This document shows positions 1 to 8,494 of a stretch of 43,344 bases of DNA, in pieces. Every line of letters starts with the position of its first letter. Positions within the stretch are counted from its first letter, which is position 1. The stretch comes from Gammaproteobacteria bacterium (GTDB lineage Bacteria; Pseudomonadota; Gammaproteobacteria; Pseudomonadales; Azotimanducaceae): assembly GCA_003230835.1 (NCBI GenBank), contig QIGT01000495.1, forward strand, positions 1 through 43,344, given 5' to 3'. Position numbers and translations under genes: made by a program. The notes beneath the pieces were generated by a model, which ran no database searches, was not told the origin of the DNA, and was given only the letters and a program-made list of their open reading frames with translations.

Positions 1-1
1 C

Positions 2-1816
2 TGCGGTTTGCTCCTGATCGATTTCATCGACATGTTGGTACAAAAGAATCAGCGCGCAGTAGACAATCAAATGCGCGATGCCTTAGAAGCCGACCGCGCG
101 CGCATTCAAACCAGTAAAATTTCTCGTTTCGGTTTAATGGAAATGAGCCGACAACGATTGCGCCCTTCTCTCGAAGAGGTCACCACCGTGCTCTGCCCAC
201 GGTGTAACGGCCAAGGTCGAATTAGAGATACCAAGACATTAGCGTTAGGTATTTTGCGAGTGATGGAAGAAGAGTCGCTAAAAGAGCACAGCGCAGTGAT
301 CCGCGCCCAAGTGCCTCTTGCTGTGGGCGCTTATCTGCTGAACGAAAAACGCAAGGATGTCGCCGACATCGAGACTCGAACAGGTACGCATATTGTCATC
401 ATCCCCAATATGAATCTGGAGACACCTCACTATATTGTCGAGCGCCTACGCAGTGATCATGTTGCCGAAGAAGGTGATGTTTCAAGCGCAGCATTATCAA
501 ATTTGGCCAATCAAGCGACTCAACAAGATTTGCCCCAAGACCAGCCTATGCCTCAACATCCGCAAGCAGCGGTACGATCTATACAACCCGCAGCACCCCC
601 TGTACCAACCACGAAAGCGGCGCAACCAGTCCAACAAGCGACCACAGGACTCTCGGGGCGGCTGGCTAAGAGCCTTCAGCGGCTGACTAAAAGCCTATTT
701 TCCGATGAATCTGCTACAACAGAGAAAGACGACGCACCCAAAAGACAAGCGCCTGCCAAGCATCGCAACAAACGCGATGACCGCCCGGATCGCAACAAAA
801 ATCGAGGCACGCAACGACGTTCAGAGAAGCAAGACAAACCCACCAGTCGCTCGTCTAACCGTCATAGCGGAACCAAAAATAAAGATGATGAGAATAATCA
901 AGACCGCAAACGTGGCAAGCCTAGGAGTAAACCTGCGGCTCGCGAGCAAGAAAATCGGGAAAGGAAAGGACCCCATCGTGAACGACAAACAGACGCAGAT
1001 TCTGCTGCTGCACAATCATCAGAATCTACACCAGCGGCTGTTTCACGTGAGGAACGCATCCCAAGTGATGAGCAGTTAGCCCAAAGTAAGCGCGCACCCA
1101 GGCGCAAGCGCGGCGAAACACGGGAAAAACCCATCCGTGATACAGCTGCCCGTGATACAACCACCAGAGAAAAGCAGGGTGATGCAAACCAAGCTGATAG
1201 GAAAGTGGATACCAGCAAGCCATCCGCTCCGTCTAATGTAAAGCCTCAGCCAGTAAAAAACGAAGTGACTGAAACCGACAACAAAACTCAACCTAAGCGA
1301 GCCAAAAGTCAGCGCGCCGCAAACGACCCTCGAAATGGAGGTAAGGAGCCTTCAGCTCAAGGTAAGGAGCCCTCAGCTCAAGGTAAGGAGCCTTCAGCTC
1401 AAGGTAAGGAGCCTTCAGCTTCTGGTAAAGAGCCTTCAGCTCAAGGCAAGGAGCCTTCAGCTTCTGGTAAAGAGCCCTCAGCTCAAGGTAAGGAGCCCTC
1501 AGCTTCTAGTAAAGAGCCTTCAGCGTCGGGTAAAGAGCCCGTATCAGCTACTAAAGAACCATCGTCTACACCAATGAGAAGTAAAGCAGAAGCCAACGTA
1601 GAGAAAGCTCAACCCAACACAACTACTACCCAAGCGGCAAAACCTGCACCCACGCAGAAAACAGAACAAGCTGTGATTAAGGACAATAAAGCTAATTCTG
1701 CCCCTGCGCTGAGAGCTGCTAATGATCCCCGAGAGGTGCGTCGACGTCAGCGAGAAGCTGAACTACAAGCCCAGGGTGTCATACGCCGGTCCCCACCGGA
1801 TCAGAACAACTCATAG
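2..1816 (+). CDS. rne: Ribonuclease E, C-terminal part (5' end outside window)
   Basis: This is the endonuclease that initiates mRNA decay and processes rRNA and tRNA; its C-terminal half scaffolds the degradosome at the inner membrane. The reading frame is open from the window edge and shows the end of the catalytic core (LLLIDFIDM, then RQRLRPSLEE) and the zinc-link motif CPRCNGQG at about residue 63 of the visible part. After about residue 150 it becomes a long, disordered, Arg/Lys/Gln-rich scaffold with basic patches suited to RNA binding. The motif AANDPR occurs twice, on either side of a KEPSA heptad-repeat block, and the second copy continues into an Arg-rich tail. NDPR-type motifs are, from memory, protein-interaction motifs in Pseudomonas RNase E. 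The low-complexity scaffold also produces long spurious ORFs in other frames. The 3' end overlaps murB convergently by 16 bp. Confidence 0.95.
   Translation, partial: CGLLLIDFIDMLVQKNQRAVDNQMRDALEADRARIQTSKISRFGLMEMSRQRLRPSLEEVTTVLCPRCNGQGRIRDTKTLALGILRVMEEESLKEHSAVIRAQVPLAVGAYLLNEKRKDVADIETRTGTHIVIIPNMNLETPHYIVERLRSDHVAEEGDVSSAALSNLANQATQQDLPQDQPMPQHPQAAVRSIQPAAPPVPTTKAAQPVQQATTGLSGRLAKSLQRLTKSLFSDESATTEKDDAPKRQAPAKHRNKRDDRPDRNKNRGTQRRSEKQDKPTSRSSNRHSGTKNKDDENNQDRKRGKPRSKPAAREQENRERKGPHRERQTDADSAAAQSSESTPAAVSREERIPSDEQLAQSKRAPRRKRGETREKPIRDTAARDTTTREKQGDANQADRKVDTSKPSAPSNVKPQPVKNEVTETDNKTQPKRAKSQRAANDPRNGGKEPSAQGKEPSAQGKEPSAQGKEPSASGKEPSAQGKEPSASGKEPSAQGKEPSASSKEPSASGKEPVSATKEPSSTPMRSKAEANVEKAQPNTTTTQAAKPAPTQKTEQAVIKDNKANSAPALRAANDPREVRRRQREAELQAQGVIRRSPPDQNNS
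1340..1570 (+). repeat. 21-bp tandem repeat encoding KEPSA heptads inside rne
   Basis: Eleven consecutive 21-bp units encode GKEPSAQ or GKEPSAS; the last three units are more diverged (SKEPSAS, GKEPVSA, TKEPSST). The Q and S variants partly alternate, and third-position differences separate the units, so the array has expanded by unit duplication and has had time to diverge. It lies in the disordered scaffold directly after the first AANDPR motif. Copy number is likely to vary between strains. Confidence 0.95.
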
Positions 1817-2802
1817 GGTTCTAGCTCAAGTTCCACCTCGTACCGTTTGTAGATGTCAGCTTTGATGGCATCTGCAAACGCAATAATCTCAGCAGCTTGT
1901 GTGGCACTATTATTAACGATAACCAAGGGTTGTGTAGGCCAACACTCTACTGCGTTTGTCCCTTTGTTTTTCCAACCTGCACGATCTATTAGTTGAGCCG
2001 CGCTCAATTTAACCCCATTGTGCTGAGGATACTGAACCAGATCCTGGTGCTTCGACATAATTTGTGCAGCAGCTTTGTAGCTGACGATTGGGTTCTTAAA
2101 AAAACTCCCAACATTTGCGTCCCTGGATGGATCTGGTAGCTTCGCCTGGCGAATCTGCATGACAGCAACTGCAATTTGTTGTGGCGTAGGTTCTACAGAA
2201 GACAAGCCCTTTAGTTGCTGCTTCAGTTGCGCGTATTCGACCACCACTTTGGCTTTCTTTTGCAGCCGAAACTGTACGGCTAGAATAATCTGGCTTCGAT
2301 TGCGTTTAAATATGCTATCGCGATAGGCGAATTCACATGCCTCTACAGAGATATTTTGAACCTCGCTGTTTAACGACAGCACTTCAACATGCTGAATCGT
2401 GCTTGCCACTTCTACGCCGTAAGCACCAATATTCTGTACAGGTGCTGCGCCAACCGAACCTGGAATTAGCGCCAAATTCTCCAGTCCATACCATTTGTTG
2501 CGCACAGCGGACATAACAAATTCATGCCAACTCTCCCCCGCTGCTACCCTAACAAATACTTCATCTGACGTTTCTCGGACGATTTCAATACCACGCAAAC
2601 TCAACTGACAAACAAATTTGTTCACGTGAGGATGTGGGATAATGTTTGATCCCTGCCCTAGGACAAAAAACGACAGGCCAGCTTCGACTGCGGATGAGCG
2701 TACTCGCTTCAGTTCCCCGACAGATTGAACTCTACATCCACGCGCAGCAACGGAAGTGAGGTTTAAAGTGTTGGGAACTGCGTAGTTTTTTGTGCCTAAC
2801 AA
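1801..2802 (-). CDS. murB: UDP-N-acetylenolpyruvoylglucosamine reductase
   Basis: MurB is a cytoplasmic FAD enzyme that reduces UDP-GlcNAc-enolpyruvate to UDP-MurNAc with NADPH, the second committed step of peptidoglycan precursor synthesis. The 333-residue protein has the FAD-binding start (VLGQGSNII), the central LALIPGSVGAAPVQNIGAYG block, the RDSIFKRN segment, and the late GSFFKNPIV motif whose serine is the family's general acid. It is of the longer, type I E. coli-like class. The start codon overlaps the end of the alkB-like gene by 7 bp, which suggests translational coupling. The 3' end overlaps rne convergently. Synteny with rne is typical of Pseudomonas-like genomes. Confidence 0.95.
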   Translation of the reverse strand: MLGTKNYAVPNTLNLTSVAARGCRVQSVGELKRVRSSAVEAGLSFFVLGQGSNIIPHPHVNKFVCQLSLRGIEIVRETSDEVFVRVAAGESWHEFVMSAVRNKWYGLENLALIPGSVGAAPVQNIGAYGVEVASTIQHVEVLSLNSEVQNISVEACEFAYRDSIFKRNRSQIILAVQFRLQKKAKVVVEYAQLKQQLKGLSSVEPTPQQIAVAVMQIRQAKLPDPSRDANVGSFFKNPIVSYKAAAQIMSKHQDLVQYPQHNGVKLSAAQLIDRAGWKNKGTNAVECWPTQPLVIVNNSATQAAEIIAFADAIKADIYKRYEVELELEPYELF

Positions 2803-3353
2803 CTCAAAGCTTGCCTAAAGGTTAAATTTATCCGTACGCCTACTTGTTTATTGGTCTTTGCCAAGGTATGACGACAGCCCCCATCGAAAACCAGTAGAGA
2901 ACCGTGGCGTAATTCCAACTTTTCAACATCGGGTCGATCTGACTTAGATTCTCTAAGCCTATTCTCAACACGAAAAGATCGACGAGCACCCAAGCTCAGC
3001 GAGGCAATTTTTGTCGACCAAGCCATTTCGTTATCTCTATGCCAGCCCATGTAGTGACTTCCGTGACTGTAGCGATTTAGCAGTAGATAATTAAATTTAC
3101 AACCCACACTCTTTTCTATCTGGCAGCGTAGCGCCTGCAGTTTCTTAGGCCATCCATCGGCAACGTGATCGATACCAGTGTAACGATAATTCAAACCACG
3201 GTCGCCAAAGAACGCTAACTGGCGAGGCACGACGGTGGTTTTTCCGTACATTTGGAAGTACTCCTGCTGCCATAGCACTTGATCACTCCTCATTAGCCAG
3301 TTTAACAGCGCCGTGGCAGCGTCAATTGTTAGATAGTTTTGATTAATGATCAT
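2796..3353 (-). CDS. AlkB-like 2-oxoglutarate/Fe(II) dioxygenase
   Basis: This is a 185-residue member of the AlkB family, which repairs N-alkylated bases (1-methyladenine, 3-methylcytosine) by oxidative demethylation using 2-oxoglutarate, O2 and Fe(II). Its layout resembles the ALKBH2/ALKBH3-like bacterial type rather than E. coli AlkB: a PRQLAFFGD segment, then NRYSHGSHYMGWHRDNE carrying the HxD iron ligands. Further on are LGARRSFRV and the distal iron His in CRHTLAKT, followed by VGVRINLTFR, whose arginines bind 2-oxoglutarate. It sits upstream of murB in the same transcript with a 7-bp overlap and is divergent from the SDR gene, separated by 44 bp. Whether the substrate is DNA, RNA or protein cannot be told from sequence. 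Confidence 0.88.
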   Translation of the reverse strand: MIINQNYLTIDAATALLNWLMRSDQVLWQQEYFQMYGKTTVVPRQLAFFGDRGLNYRYTGIDHVADGWPKKLQALRCQIEKSVGCKFNYLLLNRYSHGSHYMGWHRDNEMAWSTKIASLSLGARRSFRVENRLRESKSDRPDVEKLELRHGSLLVFDGGCRHTLAKTNKQVGVRINLTFRQALSC

Positions 3354-3397
3354 TACGCTATACTAGCGTTTTCGAAACCCAAGAGGACAAAGCGCGA

Positions 3398-4165
3398 GTG
3401 AATATTTCAGGAAAAGTCGCAGCCATAACCGGCGGCGCATCGGGACTAGGTCGAGCAACTGCGCAAATGATAGTCGCCCAGGGCGGTAAAGTGGCCATTA
3501 TGGATATGAACCTTGAACTTGCCCAACAAACGGCTACCGAATTGGGCGATGCAAAAGCTTACCAAGTCGACGTTACTAACGACGACTCTGTAAGCAAAGC
3601 CATAGAAGACATCAAAGCAGATTTCGGCACCATCCACATTAATGTGAACTGTGCCGGTATCGGTGCTGCTGCGCGAACAGTAGGAAAGGACGGTGCCTTA
3701 GACATCAAAAAATTCAACTTAATCCTGCAAGTAAACCTGATCGGTACATTTTCTACCTTGAGTAAATGCGCAGCCGTGATGGCAGAAAACCAGCCAGAGG
3801 GAGAAGCACTCGAGCGCGGCATAATCATCAATACCGCTTCGGTTGCCGCTTTCGACGGTCAAGTTGGACAAGCCGCATATGCGGCAAGTAAGGCAGGTGT
3901 TGCGGGAATGACTCTACCTATCGCCCGAGACCTATCTCGGCAAGGTGTGCGAGTGTGCACTATAGCGCCCGGAATATTTGATACCCCAATGATGGCTGGT
4001 GCGCCCGAGCAAGTACGCCAGCCGTTGATTGATATGGTGCAATACCCTAAGCGCTTAGGCTTGCCACACGAGTACGCTCAGCTCGCACAGCAAATGATTG
4101 AAAATTGTTACCTAAACGGCGAAACAGTACGCCTAGATGGCGGCATTCGTATGTCGGCTAAGTAG
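3398..4165 (+). CDS. Short-chain dehydrogenase (3-hydroxyacyl-CoA dehydrogenase type II-like)
   Basis: This 255-residue classical SDR is close to the HSD17B10/3-hydroxy-2-methylbutyryl-CoA dehydrogenase group, which oxidises short hydroxyacyl-CoAs with NAD+ in fatty-acid or isoleucine breakdown. It has the NAD-binding glycine motif GGASGLGRA at residues 11-19, an acidic residue after beta-2 (IMDMN) favouring NAD, the catalytic serine in NTASVAAFDG, and the YAASK active-site motif. The C-terminal LDGGIRM is typical of the group. GTG is chosen as start because GAGG lies a little upstream and the glycine motif then begins at the usual distance from the N-terminus. It is a plus-strand gene between minus-strand envelope genes, so it is probably a later insertion into the murB-kdsB block. 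Confidence 0.9.
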   Translation: MNISGKVAAITGGASGLGRATAQMIVAQGGKVAIMDMNLELAQQTATELGDAKAYQVDVTNDDSVSKAIEDIKADFGTIHINVNCAGIGAAARTVGKDGALDIKKFNLILQVNLIGTFSTLSKCAAVMAENQPEGEALERGIIINTASVAAFDGQVGQAAYAASKAGVAGMTLPIARDLSRQGVRVCTIAPGIFDTPMMAGAPEQVRQPLIDMVQYPKRLGLPHEYAQLAQQMIENCYLNGETVRLDGGIRMSAK

Positions 4166-4172
4166 TTCTTGT

Positions 4173-4295
4173 CCAAAATACGCAGTATTTGGGCTTAGAA
4201 CTAGCGAGGGCAGGACGCCAGAGACAAAACCCGTAGGGTTTTGGGAGGTTTCTGCAAGAAACCGTTGGAAGGAAATTGCCAGGACGGCAATTTCC
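4173..4295. terminator. Array of four short hairpins between convergent genes
   Basis: Four inverted repeats lie in 123 bp between the convergent SDR and kdsB genes. They are 4173-4192 (CCAAAATAC..GTATTTGG with one bulge), 4225-4243 (CAAAACCC GTA GGGTTTTG, perfect 8 bp), 4247-4263 (GGTTTCT GCA AGAAACC, perfect 7 bp) and 4271-4295 (GGAAATTGCC AGGAC GGCAATTTCC, perfect 10 bp). A bidirectional terminator is the simplest reading, although none has a clean run of T after the stem. The same loop pentamer AGGAC also occurs in a short GGC-AGGAC-GCC stem near 4209. Confidence 0.6.
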
Positions 4296-4304
4296 GGACA
4301 GAAA

Positions 4305-5096
4305 CTAAGTAAGCTTCCTAGATCGAACGATATCGATCACCCGCGCCAGGTCTTGCGGAGTATCTACTCCGCCGGGCACGGGCATTGGACTATCAATTAC
4401 CCTTATACGATTTCCCGCCTCTAACCAACGCAGTTGTTCAAGTGCTTCGACCTGCTCAAGTTGAGAGTCACCCATCGAGGTAAATGATCGCAGCGCGGTC
4501 ACCCGATAAGCGTATATTCCGACATGACGAAACACCGGCAACTCGGCCACAGGAACTGTCAAGCTGCCTCCTGTTAACGCAACACCACTAACTATACTGT
4601 CACGAGCATAAGGAATAGGTGCGCGCGAAAAATAGATCGCATCCAGAGATTTGTTCCTAACGACTTTGACCGTGTGCGGATTAAAGTAATCTCTCTCGTT
4701 GAGAATAGGTTCACACACTGTTGCCATTTGTACGCTGCTATCATCAATTAACACGTTAGCCAAACAATCGATAACTTCAGGCGGAATGAGGGGTTCGTCC
4801 CCCTGCACATTGACAACAATATCATCCTCAGACCATGCCCGAGTTGCAACAACCTCCATCACTCGATCTGACCCAGACTGATGATCTATGCGTGTCAAAA
4901 GTGCTTGGTAGCCGGCTGAGGTGACTGCATTGAAAACGTCTTCGTGGTCGACCGCAGCAACTACGGTATCTGCATTTGCCCGGCTAGCTTGGGCCATGAC
5001 CCTCACCAACATTGGCTGGCCATCGATGTCTACTAGTGGTTTTGCAGACAGGCGAGTAGATGCATAACGTGCTGGGATGACGATACGAACCGCCAT
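4305..5096 (-). CDS. kdsB: 3-deoxy-manno-octulosonate cytidylyltransferase (CMP-KDO synthetase)
   Basis: KdsB activates KDO with CTP to give CMP-KDO, the donor for the inner core of LPS, in the cytoplasm. The 263-residue protein begins with the nucleotidyltransferase signature IPARYASTRLSAKPL at residue 6, followed by the metal- and substrate-binding VVNVQGDEPLIPPE, the FSRAPIPYARD segment, and HVGIYAYRV, all diagnostic of KdsB. Its length is usual for the family. The start lies only 3 bp after the stop of the fused msbA-lpxK gene, so the two are co-transcribed and supply linked steps of lipid A-core assembly. Confidence 0.96.
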   Translation of the reverse strand: MAVRIVIPARYASTRLSAKPLVDIDGQPMLVRVMAQASRANADTVVAAVDHEDVFNAVTSAGYQALLTRIDHQSGSDRVMEVVATRAWSEDDIVVNVQGDEPLIPPEVIDCLANVLIDDSSVQMATVCEPILNERDYFNPHTVKVVRNKSLDAIYFSRAPIPYARDSIVSGVALTGGSLTVPVAELPVFRHVGIYAYRVTALRSFTSMGDSQLEQVEALEQLRWLEAGNRIRVIDSPMPVPGGVDTPQDLARVIDIVRSRKLT

Positions 5097-5099
5097 CAG

Positions 5100-7988
5100 C
5101 TAACGCTCTAGCATCGCACGTTGGGGTGTTATCGCCGTAGCTGCAAGCAGCTCTTCTAACCTTCGCCTACCATCTTTGGGCAAGCTTACCGATACCCGCA
5201 TGAACCACACGTTAGAAAAATCTTGCTCAATGTGTTTTAGCTTGGCAGCATCTTTTTCGGTACATACAACGCTGATACCATCACTAAACAATACTTCATC
5301 GCCCTTAAAGTCGTGGTGGTCTTTGTAGACGTGCTTGATCGTACTAATATCCAGCCTTTGCAGGGTGGCAAAAAACCGACTCGGATTACCAATACCACAA
5401 ACCGCGTGGACCTCAACGTGATCCTGCGCGAACTTCTCGCAATCAAGATATTCACCAGTCTGCAAATTGTAGAATCCATCAGCAAGCATGGTCATGATAC
5501 TCTCGTCATCACACAAGTTGCTGGCTTCACCATTGGCAATGACCCAATCCACCCGATTTAGTCTCTCCAGCGGCTCTCTTAGCGGACCTGCCGGAATTAA
5601 CAACCCATTTCCAACACCCCTCGAACCATCAACCACGGCAATTTCAATATCTCTGGCCATCGCATAGTGTTGCAAACCATCATCTGAAATCGCAATGTCA
5701 CAGGCTTGGGTCTCAAGAATTTTCAGCGCCTTCACACGATTCGCACAAATCACTACCGCGCAACCTAGGCGGTCCCTTAGCTGTACGCCTTCATCACTAT
5801 ATCGTTCTGGATCAGCACCACTTGGAACCAAAGTTCCAGTTTTACTCAGAGTACCTCCATAACCTCTTAAAACTACGCCTGGTGAAAATCCGAGATCGCG
5901 CAATTCATTCACCAACCAACCAACCAAAGGCGTTTTCCCTGTACCACCCACGGTAATATTACCTACCACAATCACCGGCAAGCTGGTTCGAGAGGGTGTC
6001 TTTTTGCCAGTTAGGTAGGGTCTCTCTTGACGCTTCCGGCCCCAATTGTATATCCAACTAAAAGGCCGTAACAAATGAAGCCACCAAGAGCTTTGATACC
6101 ATGCACGGGTCAAACCCAAAGCAGATTTTTCAAAGGACTCCGAGGTTGGAAAGACTCGCGGGCGCGCTCTTCTAGTTTTGACGAGTGTTAGGCTCGCCGC
6201 GGTATCGGGGGAATCTTGGAATTGCGCATTATACAGTTCTGCATAGTGTCCACCGGTTTCTATCAATTCACCATGCTTACCCTGTTCAACTACCTCTCCG
6301 TCTTTAAGCACTATAATTTGATCCGCAGCTTCAACCGTAGAAAGCCGGTGGGCGATCACCAAAGTAGTGCGATCGCGCATCACTTCTTCTAGTGCTGCTT
6401 GGATATTTCGCTCTGATTCATTATCTAAAGCAGAGGTAGCTTCATCCAGTATTAGAATGGGAGCATTCTTCAACAGGGCTCGTGCAATGGCTACGCGCTG
6501 ACGTTGTCCGCCAGATAAGAGAACTCCATCATCTCCAACGATGGTTTCTAACCCGTCCGGCAACGCATTAATAAACTCGCTCGCGTAAGCCCGTTCGATT
6601 GCTTGCTCGATTGCTTCGTCGGACGCATCAGCTAAGTCTCCATACGCAATATTGTTTCTCAGCGTGTCGTTAAACAGAGTGACCTGTTGTGAAACCAGGG
6701 CAATCTCATGGCGCAGCGAGCCGAGGGTAAACTCTCGAGTATCTATGCCATCAATCAAAATTCTACCCTGGGCAATATCATAAAAACGCGGGATGAGTGA
6801 AGCTAATGTTGTCTTACCACTTCCACTTCGCCCAACCACGGCAATTGTTTTACCTGCCTCAATACGTAAAGTGATGTTTTTCAGGACCTGATTTGATTTA
6901 TCCGATGTTTGGGCCCCGCCAGACGTATAACTACTAGGCGCATAACTACTAGACGCATAACTAAAAGACACATTGTCAAATACAAGCTCTCCGCCTTCCA
7001 CTATCAGTTCTTTGGTTCCACTATCAACTTCGATAGATTCATCAAGCTGGGCGAAGACGTCGTCTGCCGCCGCCAGGCCCCGCTGCAATTTCGCATTGAC
7101 CTCAGATAATCTTCGGATCGGCCTACCCAGCATTCCAGCCCAACTTAGGAAGGCAATAGCCTGCCCGCTAGTCATGGTTTGGGCGGTGTCGTACAACAGA
7201 AGAATTAACAAGCTCAAAGCCAGGGCAATCAACGTCTCATTGAGTTGAGCACTCATCACCTTGGTGACAACCATCTTCAAGTTCTGCTGGCGATTGACCC
7301 GATTGAATCGACTAAACCGACTCGTTTCATACTTTTCCCCACCAAACGTTTTGACAACGCGGTATCCTGATACACTTTCCGAAACAACATGGGTCACGTC
7401 ACCCATAGAATTTTGGATCCGCTTACTAATGCGCCGAAACCGACTACTCGCGAACACCACCACTATGGCTAAAACGGGAACTGTGCCGATAAAAATGAGT
7501 GCCAGTTTCCAATCTAGCCAAATCATTGCGCCAAGGAACACAATTACTTTGAAGCCATCTTGAATAATTGCTCGAAGCGCATCGGTACCCGTGTCGCGCA
7601 ACTGAGCAACGGTAAACGTTATTCGAGACACGAGATGGCCATGCGCGGTCTTATCGAAGAATGAATTAGGCAGACGTAACAGCTGACCAAATAGCTGCTC
7701 GCGAATGTTATGGACGACATTGAATGAGACACTGGAAATTAGGATCTCACCCATTATGGTGCCAAACCCACGCACTAACGCAGCGGCAAACATCATGAGA
7801 GGAATCATAGCCGATGCCCGAACCGCAGAATCCTCCCAATGATCTATCAACTGACCAAACGCATAGCCAAAGTAGGCTTCAGCTCCTGCCGCTGCTAAGA
7901 AGCCAAGAATCGAGACAAGAAGTAGATACCAATAAGGCACTACATACCGCAGTAACCGCTTGTAAGTACTCCAATCGTTAGTGGCCAT
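5100..7988 (-). CDS. Fused lipid A flippase and tetraacyldisaccharide 4'-kinase (MsbA-LpxK)
   Basis: One uninterrupted 962-residue frame joins two normally separate proteins. Residues about 1-600 are MsbA: six membrane segments, Walker A GRSGSGKTT, signature LSGGQRQR and Walker B ILILDEATSALD. MsbA flips lipid A-core across the inner membrane using ATP. After a linker of about 35 residues rich in Ser, Thr and Arg, residues about 638-962 are LpxK: the N-terminal amphipathic or membrane helix (TRAWYQSSWWLHLL), the P-loop GNITVGGTGKTP and the DDGLQHY motif. LpxK phosphorylates the 4' position of the lipid A disaccharide. Each half has close to normal length. I see no ATG or GTG with a ribosome site in the linker; TTG codons occur at the LpxK edge without an obvious Shine-Dalgarno. 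The gene is flanked by exbD (18 bp upstream) and kdsB (3 bp downstream). Confidence 0.93.
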   Translation of the reverse strand: MATNDWSTYKRLLRYVVPYWYLLLVSILGFLAAAGAEAYFGYAFGQLIDHWEDSAVRASAMIPLMMFAAALVRGFGTIMGEILISSVSFNVVHNIREQLFGQLLRLPNSFFDKTAHGHLVSRITFTVAQLRDTGTDALRAIIQDGFKVIVFLGAMIWLDWKLALIFIGTVPVLAIVVVFASSRFRRISKRIQNSMGDVTHVVSESVSGYRVVKTFGGEKYETSRFSRFNRVNRQQNLKMVVTKVMSAQLNETLIALALSLLILLLYDTAQTMTSGQAIAFLSWAGMLGRPIRRLSEVNAKLQRGLAAADDVFAQLDESIEVDSGTKELIVEGGELVFDNVSFSYASSSYAPSSYTSGGAQTSDKSNQVLKNITLRIEAGKTIAVVGRSGSGKTTLASLIPRFYDIAQGRILIDGIDTREFTLGSLRHEIALVSQQVTLFNDTLRNNIAYGDLADASDEAIEQAIERAYASEFINALPDGLETIVGDDGVLLSGGQRQRVAIARALLKNAPILILDEATSALDNESERNIQAALEEVMRDRTTLVIAHRLSTVEAADQIIVLKDGEVVEQGKHGELIETGGHYAELYNAQFQDSPDTAASLTLVKTRRARPRVFPTSESFEKSALGLTRAWYQSSWWLHLLRPFSWIYNWGRKRQERPYLTGKKTPSRTSLPVIVVGNITVGGTGKTPLVGWLVNELRDLGFSPGVVLRGYGGTLSKTGTLVPSGADPERYSDEGVQLRDRLGCAVVICANRVKALKILETQACDIAISDDGLQHYAMARDIEIAVVDGSRGVGNGLLIPAGPLREPLERLNRVDWVIANGEASNLCDDESIMTMLADGFYNLQTGEYLDCEKFAQDHVEVHAVCGIGNPSRFFATLQRLDISTIKHVYKDHHDFKGDEVLFSDGISVVCTEKDAAKLKHIEQDFSNVWFMRVSVSLPKDGRRRLEELLAATAITPQRAMLER

Positions 7989-8006
7989 CAGGAGGAGTGC
8001 GCCTGC

Positions 8007-8441
8007 TTACTCTTCTTCATCGGGTTGCTTAGTCGTAATACTAATACGCACCAAACCGACCGTTCCTGCAGCATCCATCGCACGCACAACAACTTGGTGC
8101 GCCGCGAGCGCATCAGCAGTAATCACCACTCGTGGGGACACTTGTGATGGGTCTTGCAACTGCTGAGCCTCTTGCAGAGCTCTTACTAAGGTACGTTTTT
8201 CAGAATTGACCAACATCCGATTGTTAACAGAGTAGTCCCCCTGCCTGCTGATGGTGATCTCAATTGTGCCCTTGTCAACTTCTTGAACCTCACCACTTGC
8301 TTCTGGCAGGTTGATTTTTAGCTGGGTTTCTCGCACAAACGTTGTCGACACCATAAAAAAAATGAGCAGCAAAAACACAACGTCGATGAGTGGTGTTAGT
8401 TCAACGGTGGCTTCATGCCGGCCTCTTCGTCGTTTAGCCAT
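8007..8441 (-). CDS. exbD: ExbD/TolR-family biopolymer transport protein
   Basis: A 144-residue protein with a short cytoplasmic N-terminus, one membrane helix containing the critical aspartate (LTPLIDVVFLLLIFFMVS, near residue 20) and a periplasmic domain with the usual ARVVI-like strands. With ExbB it forms a proton-driven motor in the inner membrane. It lies between exbB and msbA-lpxK, the position seen in Pseudomonas-like genomes. No tonB is next to it, so the energised partner is unknown; the constant linkage with lipid A genes hints at an envelope role rather than siderophore uptake. Confidence 0.92.
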   Translation of the reverse strand: MAKRRRGRHEATVELTPLIDVVFLLLIFFMVSTTFVRETQLKINLPEASGEVQEVDKGTIEITISRQGDYSVNNRMLVNSEKRTLVRALQEAQQLQDPSQVSPRVVITADALAAHQVVVRAMDAAGTVGLVRISITTKQPDEEE

Positions 8442-8494
8442 ATTGCTGCTACTCCAGGCTCGCAGCTTGTGCGTGGGGGCTAGGGAACCTCTGA

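Noticed and set aside
435-1577. Long alternative-frame ORFs across rne (for example 705-1079, 898-1218, 1335-1577)
   Set aside because: They are shadows of the low-complexity, repeat-rich RNase E scaffold; no start signals or conserved motifs.
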